Of a stretch of 20,730 nt of DNA, positions 1 to 7,971 are shown one piece after another. This DNA is from a virus: the IMG/VR virus record IMGVR_UViG_3300030104_004518, positions 1-20,730 of that record; one strand, 5' to 3'. Under the pieces are notes generated by a model. The model was given only the letters and a program-made list of their open reading frames with translations, ran no database searches and was not told the origin of the DNA. The translations under genes and the position numbers were made by a program. Positions within the stretch are counted from its first letter, which is position 1; the number at the start of each line of letters is the position of its first letter.

Positions 1-942
1 ATCATAATTAAGAGCTTCTGGATCTGTGCAGCCCCAGATGTGCAGCGTTTCACATGTATCTGGCAACTCAGCCTCTGGGTTATAATCTACATAATCATCA
101 TCCATGCATCCATAAATAGGCGGTGCTGGTGGACAAGGATCGGGGAATATAGCTCCAGAATACATTGTATTTCCGTCATCAAACTCTGTAAAAGCAAGAT
201 CTTCCAACTCCCATATAATACTATCGCAAGACGTTATAACACACGCTCCGTCTTGCCCGCCCGAAGCATAGCCGTTTAGTCCGTCTCCAAACTCATCTAC
301 TAAGATTAACTCAAAACCTAACGATACACAAAAATCATATGTATATGTAGCATTTTGATCCCCAAAGTCAAATTCCCCAGGTATAACCTGCTCATATGGC
401 TGACCAGTAGCTAAATCTACCAATGTAAACCCAGTCTCACCAGGCCATGTATCCAGTGTAAGATTCATAGAAACAAGAGTCTCGGTAGAATCACATTCAA
501 ATACATTGCAGCTACCATTATCTGTGTTCGCCCATGGGTTGTAGTTGTTGGCTACAGGGTTGGTGCATCCAGGAAGCGGAGGTATGCATGGATTTAATGT
601 AAATGGTATTGTGTCTAAGGCTGTATCAAAATCATATACTGCTGTGTCTAGACCGCAAGTATTGCTTATCCTGTACCAACCTTCTCCAAATTGACAGCAT
701 ATACCATCGCCAAAAGCATCCATCATTACAAACTCATAATCACCAGCTGGTAAAAATACCATTTGATTTTGCAAAGTATTGTTTTGAAGCGGTGCGCTAA
801 CGGCTACAACATTAGAGTCGTTAAGAATTTGCCAGGAGCTCTCTCCTGCATATTCATCTGTTTGAATCTGTACATCTAGCCAGCTACCTTGAGCAAACAA
901 TAAAGAAGGTATAAAAAATAAAGCTAATAGTATATATCTCAT
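1..942 (-). CDS. Secreted Cys-rich modular surface protein (C-terminus beyond window)
   Basis: An open frame of 314 codons runs from ATG at 942 off the left edge with no stop. Residues 1-18 are a signal peptide (MRYILLALFFIPSLLFA, cut before QG). Two similar beta modules follow: about 20-95 with DAFGDGICC and about 155-235 with DEFGDGLNG. Each is followed by Cys-rich repeats of the form GCT(N/D)P-x-A-x-NYNP...DNGSC, at about 126-145, 279-297 and 304 onward. These modules are known from secreted proteins of marine Bacteroidetes. The ATG overlaps the TGA of the gene before it (ATGA), so it is translationally coupled at the end of the late block. Export is unusual for a virion gene: it may be a host-like adhesin or envelope protein, or a tail protein whose N-terminus only looks like a signal. 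The function is unknown; the domain make-up is clear. Confidence 0.8.
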   Translation of the reverse strand, partial: MRYILLALFFIPSLLFAQGSWLDVQIQTDEYAGESSWQILNDSNVVAVSAPLQNNTLQNQMVFLPAGDYEFVMMDAFGDGICCQFGEGWYRISNTCGLDTAVYDFDTALDTIPFTLNPCIPPLPGCTNPVANNYNPWANTDNGSCNVFECDSTETLVSMNLTLDTWPGETGFTLVDLATGQPYEQVIPGEFDFGDQNATYTYDFCVSLGFELILVDEFGDGLNGYASGGQDGACVITSCDSIIWELEDLAFTEFDDGNTMYSGAIFPDPCPPAPPIYGCMDDDYVDYNPEAELPDTCETLHIWGCTDPEALNYD

Positions 943-1097
943 CTTAAAGATCTTGAATTAAGTGTAACCTCTATATTTAATTTTGTAGGCTTTGTAGCCG
1001 TAGCCGTTATAACAGACGACTCAGTAGCTTTTGATGTTATCGTAACAGGATCTGTTACGCTTACAGTCCCTGTGGTTGTATTTATTGTAATACTCAT
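939..1097 (-). CDS. Small Thr/Ser-rich hypothetical protein
   Basis: A 52-codon frame is locked between its neighbours. Its ATG (1097) overlaps the TAA of the preceding gene as TAATG, and its TGA overlaps the ATG of the secreted protein as ATGA. This tight coupling is the main argument that it is real. The product begins MSITINTTTGTVSVTDPVTI and is rich in Thr, Ser and Val with alternating polar and aliphatic residues, which suggests a beta-strand polypeptide such as a small virion decoration or fibre piece. No family was recognised. Confidence 0.65.
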   Translation of the reverse strand: MSITINTTTGTVSVTDPVTITSKATESSVITATATKPTKLNIEVTLNSRSLR

Positions 1098-1528
1098 TAA
1101 GCGTGAATACTAAAATCGTCTTTAACTATAAAGCTTCCAAAAAGTATTGTGCGGGCATTACCTTCGCTATCAATCTCATCACCTTCGTCTACATACTGTA
1201 TATCGTACCTATGAGTCCCTGCTGGTAAGTTGTATTTTAAGGCAGTTGCCGAGGCTTCAAACCTAACTTTACCCGTAGCTGTTGACGCAATTGTACTCTC
1301 GTCGTCTGCAAGTATTTGATCTGTAATAATAGTAGGAGGTGGTACTACCGTATTAGTTCCCAGTCTAATTGAACCAGATGCTGTAGCAACTGCAAAATGA
1401 AATGTATCGCCATGTAGGTTTAAAGGGTTCCCACTAGAGTCTTTTAGTGTAAGCTCTAGTTTAAAAGAATCACCACGTCTAACAGTGATGTCAAGTCTTT
1501 TTGATATGTCGAAATTTATCTTTGCCAT
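1097..1528 (-). CDS. Baseplate/fibre-type beta-sandwich protein
   Basis: 143 residues. The pattern DITVRRGDSFKLELTLKDSSG at about residues 12-32, then NLHGDTFHFAVA, is that of phage Ig-like domains such as the N-terminus of the siphovirus BppU baseplate protein: a charged RGD(S/T)F strand, a polar hairpin around DSSGNPLNL, then an alternating strand. The C-terminal half (HRYDIQYVD, RTILFGSFIVKDDFS) continues the beta pattern and ends in the F-x-V-x-x-D strand common in this fold. It starts one base after the portal stop (TAA-A-ATG) and its own stop overlaps the next start. It is probably a tail or baseplate component; the exact role is unknown. Confidence 0.55.
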   Translation of the reverse strand: MAKINFDISKRLDITVRRGDSFKLELTLKDSSGNPLNLHGDTFHFAVATASGSIRLGTNTVVPPPTIITDQILADDESTIASTATGKVRFEASATALKYNLPAGTHRYDIQYVDEGDEIDSEGNARTILFGSFIVKDDFSIHA

Positions 1529-1529
1529 T

Positions 1530-3941
1530 TTACATCATTTGTTCGGGTTGTGGCTCCTCACCCTGAGCCATCTGTGTAATCATCATTTGGCTCTGGGCAT
1601 TATCTTCCTGACGCTCATCTTTTCTATCCTCCTTCATAATATCAAGCTTTTCTTTAAAGTTCTGATCATCTTCTTTAAACCCAAGAGTAGCCTGAGCACG
1701 TATCATCTCAATCTCTTTATTAAACTCGTGTTTCATCTGAGCTAATTGCATCTCAAGCTGACCCTTAAGCTGGATCTCTTGTTGATCTATCTGAGCCTGA
1801 GCCTGAAGCTCACCCATACGGGCTTGTGATGCTTGCTCTGCAGCGGCTGCTGCTTGTTGAGCCTGTTGTTGAGAATTCTGCATAGCCATCTGTTGCTGCT
1901 CCTGCATTCTCTTTTTTCTGCGTATAATAAGCAACCTCTCTGCCTGATTAACATCCTTAAGGGCTCTAACAGCCATAGCATCTTCTAAATCTATCTGCTG
2001 CTGCTGTATAGCCATCTGGATATTCATTTCTAGATATTCTTTATCCTTATCCTCCATTTCCTTAACAACATGCACACCGAAGTTGTACATAGACAGCTCC
2101 TCAAACGAAGACAAAACATTCATATTCTCTTCGCCTATAGCGTTTGTGTATATCTTATATAGAACGGATTCTTTTGGAAGGATCTGCAGGCATTTAACAA
2201 CGTCAGAACATACTCTCTTAAACAGCATCATAGATGCGTTTGTTATATCATATATAGCATTGTTACCCGCAGCTATAGCTTGCTGCTGAACACCGACAAG
2301 GGCTTCACCTTTAGGTGATGATGCATCCATAGCATCGTTAATACCCGTTGTGTCTCTAATAAGCTGCATATAATGATTATATAAACCTATAAGTTCATTT
2401 ATGTTTCTTATTGTGTTTCCTATTTCACGTATAGGTGGGTTTTGGAAACCGCCTTCTGGGTTCTTACTCCTATAGTAGAATACACCAGTCTGCTCGTATA
2501 TATCGTGAAGCTCTAGAGGCTGCAATTCACCGCCTTTACCAAGCTGTACATTTTCTAATCCCTCAATATCGATAATTAATCCGTCAGGTTTAGCTTTTGC
2601 AATAGCCTGTTGAATCTTTAAATGGGTAAGCTGTAGCATATCAGCAAATCCTGTGCAGCTCTCAACCATAGATTTAGGCATCATACGCCTAATGTTGGTT
2701 GCGGCTACAGAATAAGATAGTCTACATTTTGATATATCATGTACGTTTTTAGGTACGTTTTTAGATCTACCGTAATTAAACAACTTATCCGTGCCTAGGA
2801 TGTAAGATCCGCCATAGAGAACTGACATTTCCATTTTATGTGGAGTACGCTCGAATACGCTACCTGGCTTTTCTTTGTATTGAAATCCTTTATAGTAAAA
2901 ACCTTTGTTTCCGTGTCTACTCTCCTTCTCCTCGAAATGCATACAGTCTACGGATATGAACTCAAAGTCGAGCAAATCAACCATATACTCATCATACCCG
3001 TATGTCGTGCGCTGTAAACGCTCATTGTAATGTGTTTGGCTTAATTTTCCTGGATCATTGCCCTGTTTATTCTTTACCTGCTCGGCTATCTTCTTATATT
3101 CCTCCTCTTCAAATGAGCCAGCAGATAATCTTTTAAGCTCCTGTATAGATATTCTCTTTACACTACCAGCATATACAAGATCATCAAAATTAGGATCTTC
3201 TGTATAGCTATGTACAAAAGATGAAGGATCTACATACTCAAGAGATATACCTTTATTGGGATCGTTTCTCCTTTTTACAACACCCATACCAAGAGCTACT
3301 ATATCGTTAACAGCCCTTCTGTATGTAGTGTCAGAAAAATTACTCCAGCTTAATGTCATATTTGTTCCAATCTGAGCAGCTATCTCAGCATCAGTTTTAA
3401 CATTAGTGTCCATAAATATCTCAGCCTCCTCAAGAGTATCTGGTATAGCATCTGGATCCATATCCAAAACAACACCTGTTTTTTGTTTTAGAGAACGCAG
3501 TAATTCTTTTGCCTCTACCTGCATCCTCATTTTATCTTTCTTTTTGTTCTTTTCAGAAGAAGATATTGGGTCTATAGATTCTAGATTAGGGTAAGGATCC
3601 CTTGATAATGTTTTGTTTACGACAACTTTTACAAATTTTGGAAGAATCGGTACTGGGGTATAGTCTAGATTTAAGAGACTTCCGTCACCTTTATTGGGTG
3701 ATAAAGAGTTTAGAAGCTGCTTGTATATACTTGTATCCTGTGTTCCGTTAGCGTAATCTCTACTTCTTTCAAACACTTTATTTCTTTTTGCAAACAAAGA
3801 GGATGCTTCATTCATTTTACCCCACTGGGAATGAATAGCTTTTGCATACTGTAGTCCATATGCGTCGGACTCCTTGGTTTGTTGATCTGCTAATGGATCA
3901 GGAAATCCATTCTTTTTATTTACGTTGTCGTGTCCATACAT
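1530..3941 (-). CDS. Portal protein
   Basis: About 803 residues from ATG at 3941; a longer frame would need TTG at 3950. The portal forms the dodecameric ring at one capsid vertex that binds terminase and passes DNA. Supporting segments: a mixed N-terminal region; GMGVVKRRNDP...LEYVDPSSFVHSY near residue 220-250, typical of portal wing regions; a helical stretch MVESCTGFADMLQLTHLKIQQ near 430-450 followed by AKPDGLIIDIEGLENV, resembling portals of crAss-like and related Bacteroidetes podoviruses; and IRDTTGINDAMDASSPKGEALVGVQQQA, where the TGIND segment is a frequent portal signature. From about 655 on, the chain is a Gln/Ala-rich coiled coil (QEQQQMAMQNSQQQAQQAAA and beyond). It lies 19 bases downstream of terminase, the usual packaging order. 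A TATATTTG box lies just before its start. Confidence 0.8.
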   Translation of the reverse strand: MYGHDNVNKKNGFPDPLADQQTKESDAYGLQYAKAIHSQWGKMNEASSLFAKRNKVFERSRDYANGTQDTSIYKQLLNSLSPNKGDGSLLNLDYTPVPILPKFVKVVVNKTLSRDPYPNLESIDPISSSEKNKKKDKMRMQVEAKELLRSLKQKTGVVLDMDPDAIPDTLEEAEIFMDTNVKTDAEIAAQIGTNMTLSWSNFSDTTYRRAVNDIVALGMGVVKRRNDPNKGISLEYVDPSSFVHSYTEDPNFDDLVYAGSVKRISIQELKRLSAGSFEEEEYKKIAEQVKNKQGNDPGKLSQTHYNERLQRTTYGYDEYMVDLLDFEFISVDCMHFEEKESRHGNKGFYYKGFQYKEKPGSVFERTPHKMEMSVLYGGSYILGTDKLFNYGRSKNVPKNVHDISKCRLSYSVAATNIRRMMPKSMVESCTGFADMLQLTHLKIQQAIAKAKPDGLIIDIEGLENVQLGKGGELQPLELHDIYEQTGVFYYRSKNPEGGFQNPPIREIGNTIRNINELIGLYNHYMQLIRDTTGINDAMDASSPKGEALVGVQQQAIAAGNNAIYDITNASMMLFKRVCSDVVKCLQILPKESVLYKIYTNAIGEENMNVLSSFEELSMYNFGVHVVKEMEDKDKEYLEMNIQMAIQQQQIDLEDAMAVRALKDVNQAERLLIIRRKKRMQEQQQMAMQNSQQQAQQAAAAAEQASQARMGELQAQAQIDQQEIQLKGQLEMQLAQMKHEFNKEIEMIRAQATLGFKEDDQNFKEKLDIMKEDRKDERQEDNAQSQMMITQMAQGEEPQPEQMM

Positions 3942-3947
3942 ATTATG

Positions 3948-3955
3948 CAAATATA
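3948..3955 (-). promoter_or_regulatory. TAnnTTTG box before the portal start
   Basis: TATATTTG ends six bases before the portal ATG at 3941, within the 19-base terL-portal gap. No -33 element is visible at the usual distance. Confidence 0.38.
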
Positions 3956-3960
3956 GTGAA

Positions 3961-6075
3961 TCAACCGATTACTTCATATCTCCTAAAGAACTTGTGTTCA
4001 GTGAAGTCTGCTCTCGGCTTAGTCTTTGTTTTTTGTGCAGCTAAAAGGGCTAATCCTGAGCTAATCGTTAAGTCAAATTTTGTTCTTTTATCTATTTTAA
4101 AACCTATCCAATCCTCCATGGTCGCATTAAAATACATCTTACCCATACTTCCTGTATCATAATTTACACCTACATGTTCGTGTATATATGACTCTATAGC
4201 GTGAGCATGTGCTTGTATAACGTCTTGAGAGTTAGAGGGTATACCTTTTGTTTTTACATGAACCTTTGAATTACCTGTTTTTAAATGATCTGGACGATCC
4301 ATTAAGTATCCATCGTAACCTCTTGATTCAAAGTATCTTGCTATACCGTACTTATTGTTTTCAATTAATATAGGGTAACCGTAGAAAAACGCGCACATAA
4401 GAACGTCTTCGTAGAATATCCTCGCAAGATCTGGACGGGATGCATACTCTACAACAAACATATTGGATGGATTCTCCATATGAAATTTATTGTACATATG
4501 TAAAGCACCCTTAGAACCTCTACCGTCTACTGTAGCATCAAGGTCGTAGCTATCGACACCACCGCAACCTCTGTCTCCAAAAGGCGGTACTTTTTTACCT
4601 CTGTCTGATTTTGTTACATTTCTTTGATCCTCTGGTGGTAACCACGATATTTTAAATCTACCATTAACGTCTGGGCTAAATACAGCTTGCTTATCTTTCT
4701 CCTTCCACACAAAATTACCCTTTACTACAGGATTGGGAAAGAGCTCGTCATTGTATTCTATTTGCTGGTATATCTTACCTATGTTAAATAGACTACCCTC
4801 TATACTATCTCTAAAGGCTTCATCCTCTGTAAACGGGAACTGTCTAGTTACCTCATTAAGCTCTGACGGATCATGTTTTAAAGATTCCCTTTCGTTCTTA
4901 AGATATCTTTTAGACCCTATAGTTATATTCTCACCATCTATACCCTCTACTGGAGATTCTGGAGTTTCTATAACTGGATACCCATATATATCAAAAAACC
5001 CCTCAAGTGAATCTTGTGCTGGTATAAACAACCTATAGAGACCGCTTACGGTTCTACCATTCGCGTTCCTCGTCAAGGGGTTCGAGTCCGCCCATAGATC
5101 TTTGTATTCTTTTCCCCCTTTGTCCATCGGATTTACTGTGCTTCCCACGAGTGCCTTTCCCACGATTTTTCGCCCGACGATCAAACATGTCCTCTGAATC
5201 CTCCATGCGTCTCTTATGTCTGTAGGTCTTTCCCATTTTCCTGCTTCATCTAGATACAATAGGTGCAGCTTCTCACCATCGTATGCGTTGTTAGTTGTAT
5301 TTTTCCAATTTATAACTGTATTAAGCGCTTCACCCATCTGAGATGTTTTGTTCTTTTTAGTGATACGCTTTGACGGCTCTCTAAAAGCTAGCTCCATACG
5401 TGGATTAGTTGTACCGTCTTGTATAGGTTTGAAGAAGAATGGATAGTTTCTAAACATATAGACCACCTTCTTCATGAAAATATTCTCCTGAGCATCCTTA
5501 CCAGTTTTCGACTGTATACCCATAAGCTTGTCTTTAACCTGGGTTGCCTCGTCAACAAGTACAGCAGAGCATATATTAGTGTACCCAGAACGACGGCACT
5601 TAGTATAAAGCTGACCAATGCAACGTGGATCAGTTTCGCATGCAGCCATGTGTAGAAAGATTTCACGTTGAAAGTTAAGGAAATAAGGATGACCAATATC
5701 TAGCTTGGTCCACTGCAACATCATGTAATGCCTCCCCGTAATATATGTAGCTGTACCGTTGTTATAAAACCAAAAACCCTCACGCCTACGCCTAAACTCT
5801 TCCTCGATATATGGACGAAACCTCGCTCTGAACTCCCTTGGCATTTCCTCCCACTCATCCATAGATTTAATACGAGACAGTTCCTTCGGCATAGGTATCC
5901 TTCTCCACACTTGCATAGAGTCTGATTCTTTATATCCGAAAACTTCTTTCTTCGGCGGCCTTTTTGGAAGGCAAATGAGTAGCCCACCGAGTTCGATAAT
6001 TTCACCCTCCGTACCGTTGGGGCAAATCTTGACAGCAGGGTCATCATATTCTTTTACATTTAATAGTACAGACAT
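3961..6075 (-). CDS. terL: Terminase large subunit
   Basis: 704 residues: the ATP-driven DNA packaging motor with a C-terminal nuclease. ATPase part: a degenerate P-loop CRRSGYTN (160-167) lacking the usual GK(S/T); Walker B LHLLYLDEAGKW (270-281, Asp276-Glu277); coupling motif GSTVNP (311-316). Nuclease part, RNase H fold: GGVDSYDLD with Asp508, ILIEN with Glu572, and KFDLTISSG with Asp668 as the likely metal ligands. The N-terminal 130 residues include FWFYNNGTATYITGRHYMMLQW, usual before the ATPase core in terminases of Bacteroidetes podoviruses. The length is normal for a full TerL and there is no frameshift. The start overlaps the stop of the zinc-ribbon gene (TGATG), so the two are translationally coupled. 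Confidence is high. Confidence 0.92.
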   Translation of the reverse strand: MSVLLNVKEYDDPAVKICPNGTEGEIIELGGLLICLPKRPPKKEVFGYKESDSMQVWRRIPMPKELSRIKSMDEWEEMPREFRARFRPYIEEEFRRRREGFWFYNNGTATYITGRHYMMLQWTKLDIGHPYFLNFQREIFLHMAACETDPRCIGQLYTKCRRSGYTNICSAVLVDEATQVKDKLMGIQSKTGKDAQENIFMKKVVYMFRNYPFFFKPIQDGTTNPRMELAFREPSKRITKKNKTSQMGEALNTVINWKNTTNNAYDGEKLHLLYLDEAGKWERPTDIRDAWRIQRTCLIVGRKIVGKALVGSTVNPMDKGGKEYKDLWADSNPLTRNANGRTVSGLYRLFIPAQDSLEGFFDIYGYPVIETPESPVEGIDGENITIGSKRYLKNERESLKHDPSELNEVTRQFPFTEDEAFRDSIEGSLFNIGKIYQQIEYNDELFPNPVVKGNFVWKEKDKQAVFSPDVNGRFKISWLPPEDQRNVTKSDRGKKVPPFGDRGCGGVDSYDLDATVDGRGSKGALHMYNKFHMENPSNMFVVEYASRPDLARIFYEDVLMCAFFYGYPILIENNKYGIARYFESRGYDGYLMDRPDHLKTGNSKVHVKTKGIPSNSQDVIQAHAHAIESYIHEHVGVNYDTGSMGKMYFNATMEDWIGFKIDKRTKFDLTISSGLALLAAQKTKTKPRADFTEHKFFRRYEVIG

Positions 6076-6260
6076 CAGTAACTGCTACCATTCCTATTCA
6101 TTCTTCCAAGAGACGCTATTCCTGTCTTGGGGTTTGATAATTCCATGTATTTACCGCACGGACATTTAATGTCGTGTGTAGCTTTACCATCTATCATCCT
6201 AATAACGACACTAGAACACTCTAATTCATGCTCACCGCATTCGCACTTATACTCAGCCAT
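6075..6260 (-). CDS. Small zinc-ribbon protein
   Basis: 61 residues from ATG at 6260; a TTG nine bases upstream is a weaker option. Two Cys pairs stand out: CECG near residues 6-9 and CPCG near 33-36, with an extra Cys at about 15. This is the two-knuckle spacing of a structural Zn ribbon. The middle is beta-like (SSVVIRMIDGKATHDIKC) and the tail basic. The gene directly precedes terL with overlapping stop and start. Such ribbons next to terminase could bind DNA or assist packaging, but no function is established; the zinc site is inferred from Cys spacing. Confidence 0.65.
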   Translation of the reverse strand: MAEYKCECGEHELECSSVVIRMIDGKATHDIKCPCGKYMELSNPKTGIASLGRMNRNGSSY

Positions 6261-6270
6261 TTTATTCAAT

Positions 6271-6510
6271 TTATTTACGTTTAGATCCTTTTAGCCTAGA
6301 CTTTTCGGCTATACCTCTATTTTTAGAAGCACTCATAACAGTAAGCTTATTACCTTTATGATGTATGTCTTTTCCGTCTCCTTTAGAGACTAAGCCGCCT
6401 TTTAAAAGTCTTCTTCTGTTTTTATTTCTTTTAACCCTCTCTTTCTTTTGTTCAGGAGAAGATTGAAACTTTTTGTATTCTTTTTTATAATTTCTCTTTT
6501 TTAGGCGCAT
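6271..6510 (-). CDS. Very basic small protein, HNH-like remnant
   Basis: 79 residues, about 40 percent Lys/Arg. The layout resembles a family of small phage proteins with a basic helix (KKRNYKKEYKKFQSSPEQKKERVKRNKNRRRLL), then GDGKDIHHKGNKLTVMSASKNRGI. In HNH nucleases the second part would read (V/I)DH(K/R)-x(n)-N-x-x-NL-x-x-x-x-x-x-xN. Here an IHHK-like first motif and a final Asn (SKNRG) remain, but the central N-NL segment is shortened, so catalysis is doubtful. It may act as a nucleic-acid-binding packaging accessory. A TAACTTTG box lies four bases before the ATG. Confidence 0.6.
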   Translation of the reverse strand: MRLKKRNYKKEYKKFQSSPEQKKERVKRNKNRRRLLKGGLVSKGDGKDIHHKGNKLTVMSASKNRGIAEKSRLKGSKRK

Positions 6511-6514
6511 AGTA

Positions 6515-6522
6515 CAAAGTTA
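6515..6522 (-). promoter_or_regulatory. TAnnTTTG box before the 6510 start
   Basis: TAACTTTG ends four bases before the ATG at 6510. A TTTG lies 17 bases upstream of it (6540-6543), closer than the usual 19-21. Confidence 0.4.
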
Positions 6523-6810
6523 CTTAGAAAACCTTTCCGCAAATCCACCAGTATAATCCTTAGCTTTTTCTATCTCGCCACTTTCGCTAAGATCTTTAAT
6601 CATCTGTTCTAATCTCTGCCTCTCAACAAGTAGCTCTTTACAATCTGTAGCTGTTTGTTTGATAGATTGTAACTCTGCTTTTCTAGCGCTACCGTTGATT
6701 TCAGGATCAACTGGTTTCTTGATTTCATCAATCATGTTATTAATAGCAATTTCCATGCTATTCATAAGCCTTTGTGCGGCTTCTGCTGTGGTAAATTTAG
6801 ACTTCGACAT
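6520..6810 (-). CDS. Small coiled-coil protein upstream of terminase
   Basis: 96 residues, largely helical. Residues about 8-34 (AEAAQRLMNSMEIAINNMIDEIKK) and 43-75 (RKAELQSIKQTATDCKELLVERQRLEQMIKDLSE) show heptad-like spacing, followed by a short Gly-Phe tail YTGGFAERFSK. Its ATG lies inside the last codons of the co-chaperonin gene (14-bp overlap). The size, helical character and position before terL would suit a small terminase subunit or a scaffold-like assembly factor, but no DNA-binding motif is visible and no family was recognised. Confidence 0.6.
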   Translation of the reverse strand: MSKSKFTTAEAAQRLMNSMEIAINNMIDEIKKPVDPEINGSARKAELQSIKQTATDCKELLVERQRLEQMIKDLSESGEIEKAKDYTGGFAERFSK

Positions 6811-7393
6811 ACATTAAATCTTCTGCACGGGTACGGTAGTATTCCTGACCGTCTATGGTTAAACGATAATCTCTGTTCTGTTTGAATCCAACAATATCAC
6901 CAGGTTCTAACCCCATCTCCTTACCTTCTTCACATAGATATGCAACCTCCCCCTTTGTTGGGAGTTTTTCACTGTTGTCTACTACCTCTATAATATCAGA
7001 TTGAAGAGTCAACTCTTCTTGTTCTACAGGTTTTAACAAACACCATCCTGTAAGGCAACGTATCTTACCGTCTTTCTGGCTTTTATAAGCTATAGCCTGG
7101 TTACCTATAGCGAATTTGGGATCATACTTTACTATATAGGTATTGTCTTCTTCTGTAAATATCTGACCGTTGTTGTCTCCACCCATAACTACAAGGTGGT
7201 GAAAGTATAAAGTATCCCCCTCTTCAACGCCAGTGTCATATTTAAAAGGTACACATACAACAGGTCCTTCTGTGATGCGGTTCTCAAATTCATTGAACTT
7301 TGTATCCATATACAGTTCTAACCCACTGTCTGTAACTACCTTATCGTCAAACCTTTTTTCAAGCTTAACAACAAATAAATCAAATGTCTTCAT
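6797..7393 (-). CDS. Tandem GroES-like (Cpn10) co-chaperonin
   Basis: 198 residues from ATG at 7393, two bases after the upstream stop; a longer frame from 7408 would overlap that gene. The first domain, about residues 2-115, reads FDLFVVKLEKRF...DSGLELYMD...EGPVVCVPF...GVEEGDTLYFHH...YIVKYDP. This is the GroES layout: N-terminal RVIV-like strand, mobile loop with an IVL-like tripeptide (LEL), G-x-V strand, VGD-like turn and roof strand. The second domain, about 116-198, repeats it: CLLKPVEQEE...DIIEVVD...TKGEVAYL...GLEPGDIVGFKQ...RAEDLMYVEV. GroES caps GroEL; phages such as T4 (gp31) supply their own cap to fold capsid proteins. A double-domain form recalls chloroplast Cpn20. It probably helps fold virion proteins with host GroEL. 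The assignment rests on pattern, not on a search. Confidence 0.72.
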   Translation of the reverse strand: MKTFDLFVVKLEKRFDDKVVTDSGLELYMDTKFNEFENRITEGPVVCVPFKYDTGVEEGDTLYFHHLVVMGGDNNGQIFTEEDNTYIVKYDPKFAIGNQAIAYKSQKDGKIRCLTGWCLLKPVEQEELTLQSDIIEVVDNSEKLPTKGEVAYLCEEGKEMGLEPGDIVGFKQNRDYRLTIDGQEYYRTRAEDLMYVEV

Positions 7394-7395
7394 GG

Positions 7396-7635
7396 TTAAA
7401 AGTTGCAATCAAACTCAAGCATACACGGCATACCGTCTATAGCCTTCCATAGTGTCTGTATGCTGTCTTCATCCTCCATGTAAACTAAGTATCTGTTTCT
7501 ACCGTATTTAGCTAAATGACGATCATCCTGTACTATTGTGCTGACTTTGCCAGCTCCAGCTCTCATGCCTACATAGTAAGCCATAGCATCTTTAGGGTCT
7601 CTTCCGACCACAATTTTTCTAATAAGTCCTTCCAT
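7396..7635 (-). CDS. Hypothetical protein of the pre-terminase cluster
   Basis: 79 residues beginning MEGLIRKIVVGRDPKDAMAY, then VGMRAGAGKVSTIVQDD, a strand RYLVYMED, and LWKAIDGMPCMLEFDCNF. The alternating strands and the Gly-rich turn suggest a small alpha/beta domain. Similar small proteins lie near terminases of Bacteroidetes phages, but no function is known. It is flanked by gaps of 5 bases upstream and 2 bases downstream, so it is firmly in the late transcript. The KVVG/IVVGRD stretch is not a P-loop. Confidence 0.6.
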   Translation of the reverse strand: MEGLIRKIVVGRDPKDAMAYYVGMRAGAGKVSTIVQDDRHLAKYGRNRYLVYMEDEDSIQTLWKAIDGMPCMLEFDCNF

Positions 7636-7640
7636 TTTAT

Positions 7641-7967
7641 TTAATCTTCTAATTCTATACCTGTTCCGTCTAATAAGTCATCTATATCCTTGTAGTAATT
7701 ACCTTCTTCTTCATTAGGTTCATTCCAGGTGTTGTCAATAAAGTTTATTATATTATCTAATTCTTCTTTTGATTCTAGACTATAGCTATATATAGCCTTG
7801 ATACGTGTGTCTCCAAATATATTCTGATCCATAAGTCCTGTAACCATAATAGACAGAGCTCTATCACGCATGCCGTATTCATCAATAACTCTATCTATTT
7901 CGATAGATAATCGCTGAATTTCTAAGAAAAAAGCTTGTTCTTCCATATCTTTACGTAATAATTTCAT
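7641..7967 (-). CDS. Acidic helical hypothetical protein
   Basis: 108 residues, strongly acidic toward the C-terminus (NEPNEEEGNYYKDIDDLLDG). The first 60 residues look helical (EEQAFFLEIQRLSIEIDRVIDEYGMRDRALSIMVTGLM). ATG at 7967 faces the rightward winged-helix gene with only four bases between the two start codons; an internal ATG at 7946 would give a product seven residues shorter. No family was recognised. As the first leftward gene after the inverted winged-helix gene, it and the terminase cluster either need a promoter within that opposing gene or depend on read-through from upstream. Confidence 0.6.
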   Translation of the reverse strand: MKLLRKDMEEQAFFLEIQRLSIEIDRVIDEYGMRDRALSIMVTGLMDQNIFGDTRIKAIYSYSLESKEELDNIINFIDNTWNEPNEEEGNYYKDIDDLLDGTGIELED

Positions 7968-7971
7968 TTCA

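Noticed and set aside
1485-1745. Hydrophobic 86-codon plus-strand frame resembling a membrane protein
   Set aside because: It lies opposite the Gln/Met/Lys-rich end of the portal gene, where complementary codons give Leu, Ile and Phe by chance.
5472-6047. Several open frames of 60-108 codons inside terL on both strands
   Set aside because: terL is continuous with all motifs in order; these frames have no start context or family features.
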